A stretch of DNA of 6,966 bases from Candidatus Helarchaeota archaeon (lineage in GTDB: Archaea; Asgardarchaeota; Lokiarchaeia; Helarchaeales; JABXJV01): contig JABXJV010000244.1 of assembly GCA_013375355.1 (NCBI GenBank), forward strand, positions 1-6,966. The letters run 5' to 3'. Below, piece by piece: positions 6,455-6,966 of this stretch. The position numbers and the translations under genes are program-made. The notes under the pieces are model-generated. The model was not told the DNA's origin. It was given only the letters and a program-made list of their open reading frames with translations, and did not search any database. The number at the start of each line of letters is the position of its first letter. The first letter of the stretch is position 1.

Positions 6455-6966
6455 ATGTTTGGAATACATCTCTTTGATATTTTAGTATTGGTTCTATATA
6501 TGCTTGTGATGATAGGGATAGGGTATTTTACCATGAAGAGGATAAAGAACCAGGAAGATTTTTTTATGGGGGGCAGAGCATTTGGTAAAGTTTTCCAGAC
6601 ATTTGCCGCATTCGGGACAGGCACAACAGCGGACAGCCCTATCAGCACAGCAAGAAATACCTTCATAGGTGGAATATCAGGGATATGGACATCTTTAAAC
6701 TGGCTTTTCTGCACACCTTTTTACTGGCTTTATGGCGTGTGGTACAGGAGGATGAGATATATAACATTGGGAGATTTATTTGAGGAAAGATACAACTCTA
6801 AAGGACTTGGGGCTTTTTATGCAGTTTATGGAATAGTATTTTTTATGGTATATCTTTCATTAGGGTTTTCCGCCATCCAGAAAACTGTTACCGCAATTAC
6901 TCCTAAACCTGAATATGAATTAACAGTTCAGGAAAAGTGCGAATATGAAAGTTTCAAACGGCTCAA
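6455..6966 (+). CDS. Sodium:solute symporter family protein, N-terminal part (cut by window end)
   Basis: The frame is open from the ATG at 6455 to the window edge (170 full codons, no stop); the family usually has 450-650 residues, so about two thirds is missing. It is an inner-membrane, sodium-coupled transporter of the SSS (PutP/SGLT-like, LeuT-fold) family. Visible helices are about 5-25, 44-66, 71-93 and 116-142. Family signatures are DFFMGGRAF (35-43) after helix 1, the Gly/Thr-rich, interrupted helix 2 AAFGTGTTADSP (51-62) where sodium-site residues lie, and RRMRYITLGDLFEERY (98-113). Asp60 may correspond to the sodium-site Asp55 of PutP (inference). After helix 4 comes a charged stretch starting at PKPEYELTVQEK (150-161), which is not part of the minimal fold. 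The solute cannot be told. An in-frame stop at 6425-6427 and the start of helix 1 fix the ATG; no Shine-Dalgarno site is seen. Confidence 0.9.
   Translation, partial: MFGIHLFDILVLVLYMLVMIGIGYFTMKRIKNQEDFFMGGRAFGKVFQTFAAFGTGTTADSPISTARNTFIGGISGIWTSLNWLFCTPFYWLYGVWYRRMRYITLGDLFEERYNSKGLGAFYAVYGIVFFMVYLSLGFSAIQKTVTAITPKPEYELTVQEKCEYESFKRL

Noticed and set aside
6442..6714. Minus-strand frame over the symporter start
   Set aside because: The plus-strand frame here has clear SSS motifs and stays open to the window end; the minus-strand frame is its shadow.

Overview
This is an AT-rich bacterial window (roughly one third G+C by eye). It holds six clear protein-coding genes, the last one cut by the window edge, and no RNA gene, insertion sequence, CRISPR array or phage gene that I can see. 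The gene content (a BatA-like membrane-anchored vWA protein, a TPR protein with a signal peptide, a sodium:solute symporter with a charged insertion, and HflX), together with the AT-rich, Lys/Ile/Glu-rich coding style, resembles uncultivated members of the Bacteroidota/FCB superphylum or neighbouring candidate phyla. That placement is an inference from composition and family distribution; nothing in the window fixes the taxon.

Left part, minus strand, read from high to low coordinates: a stand-alone response-regulator receiver protein (4016-3558), a 708-residue BatA-like protein with a vWA domain (3427-1301), and the ribosome-associated GTPase HflX (1268-9). Only 32 bp separate the BatA-like gene from hflX, so these two are probably one transcript. 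The receiver gene lies 130 bp upstream, with a reasonable sigma70-type promoter candidate in the gap, so the BatA-like/hflX pair could be transcribed separately from it.

Centre: a 322-bp, very AT-rich divergent intergenic region (4017-4338). It carries a good promoter candidate for the rightward genes (TTGAAT, 17 bp, TATAAT) that runs directly into a perfect 16-bp tandem duplication, which creates two further TATAAT hexamers just ahead of the next gene.

Right part, plus strand: an exported TPR protein of unknown function (4345-5385), a classical short-chain dehydrogenase/reductase (5565-6365), and the N-terminal 170 residues of a sodium:solute symporter (6455 to the window end, no stop). The gaps are 179 and 89 bp and show no convincing terminator. 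A 33-codon minus-strand frame in the 179-bp gap reads like protein but is weakly supported.

The genes do not form an obvious pathway. The left block combines signal reception, a probable envelope/stress protein and ribosome rescue, which loosely fits a stress-response theme. The right block looks like ordinary metabolic and transport genes. I see no clear evidence of a new defence, mobile or biosynthetic system; the points most worth a second look are the TPR family, the repeated promoter region, the company the BatA-like gene keeps, and the small frame.
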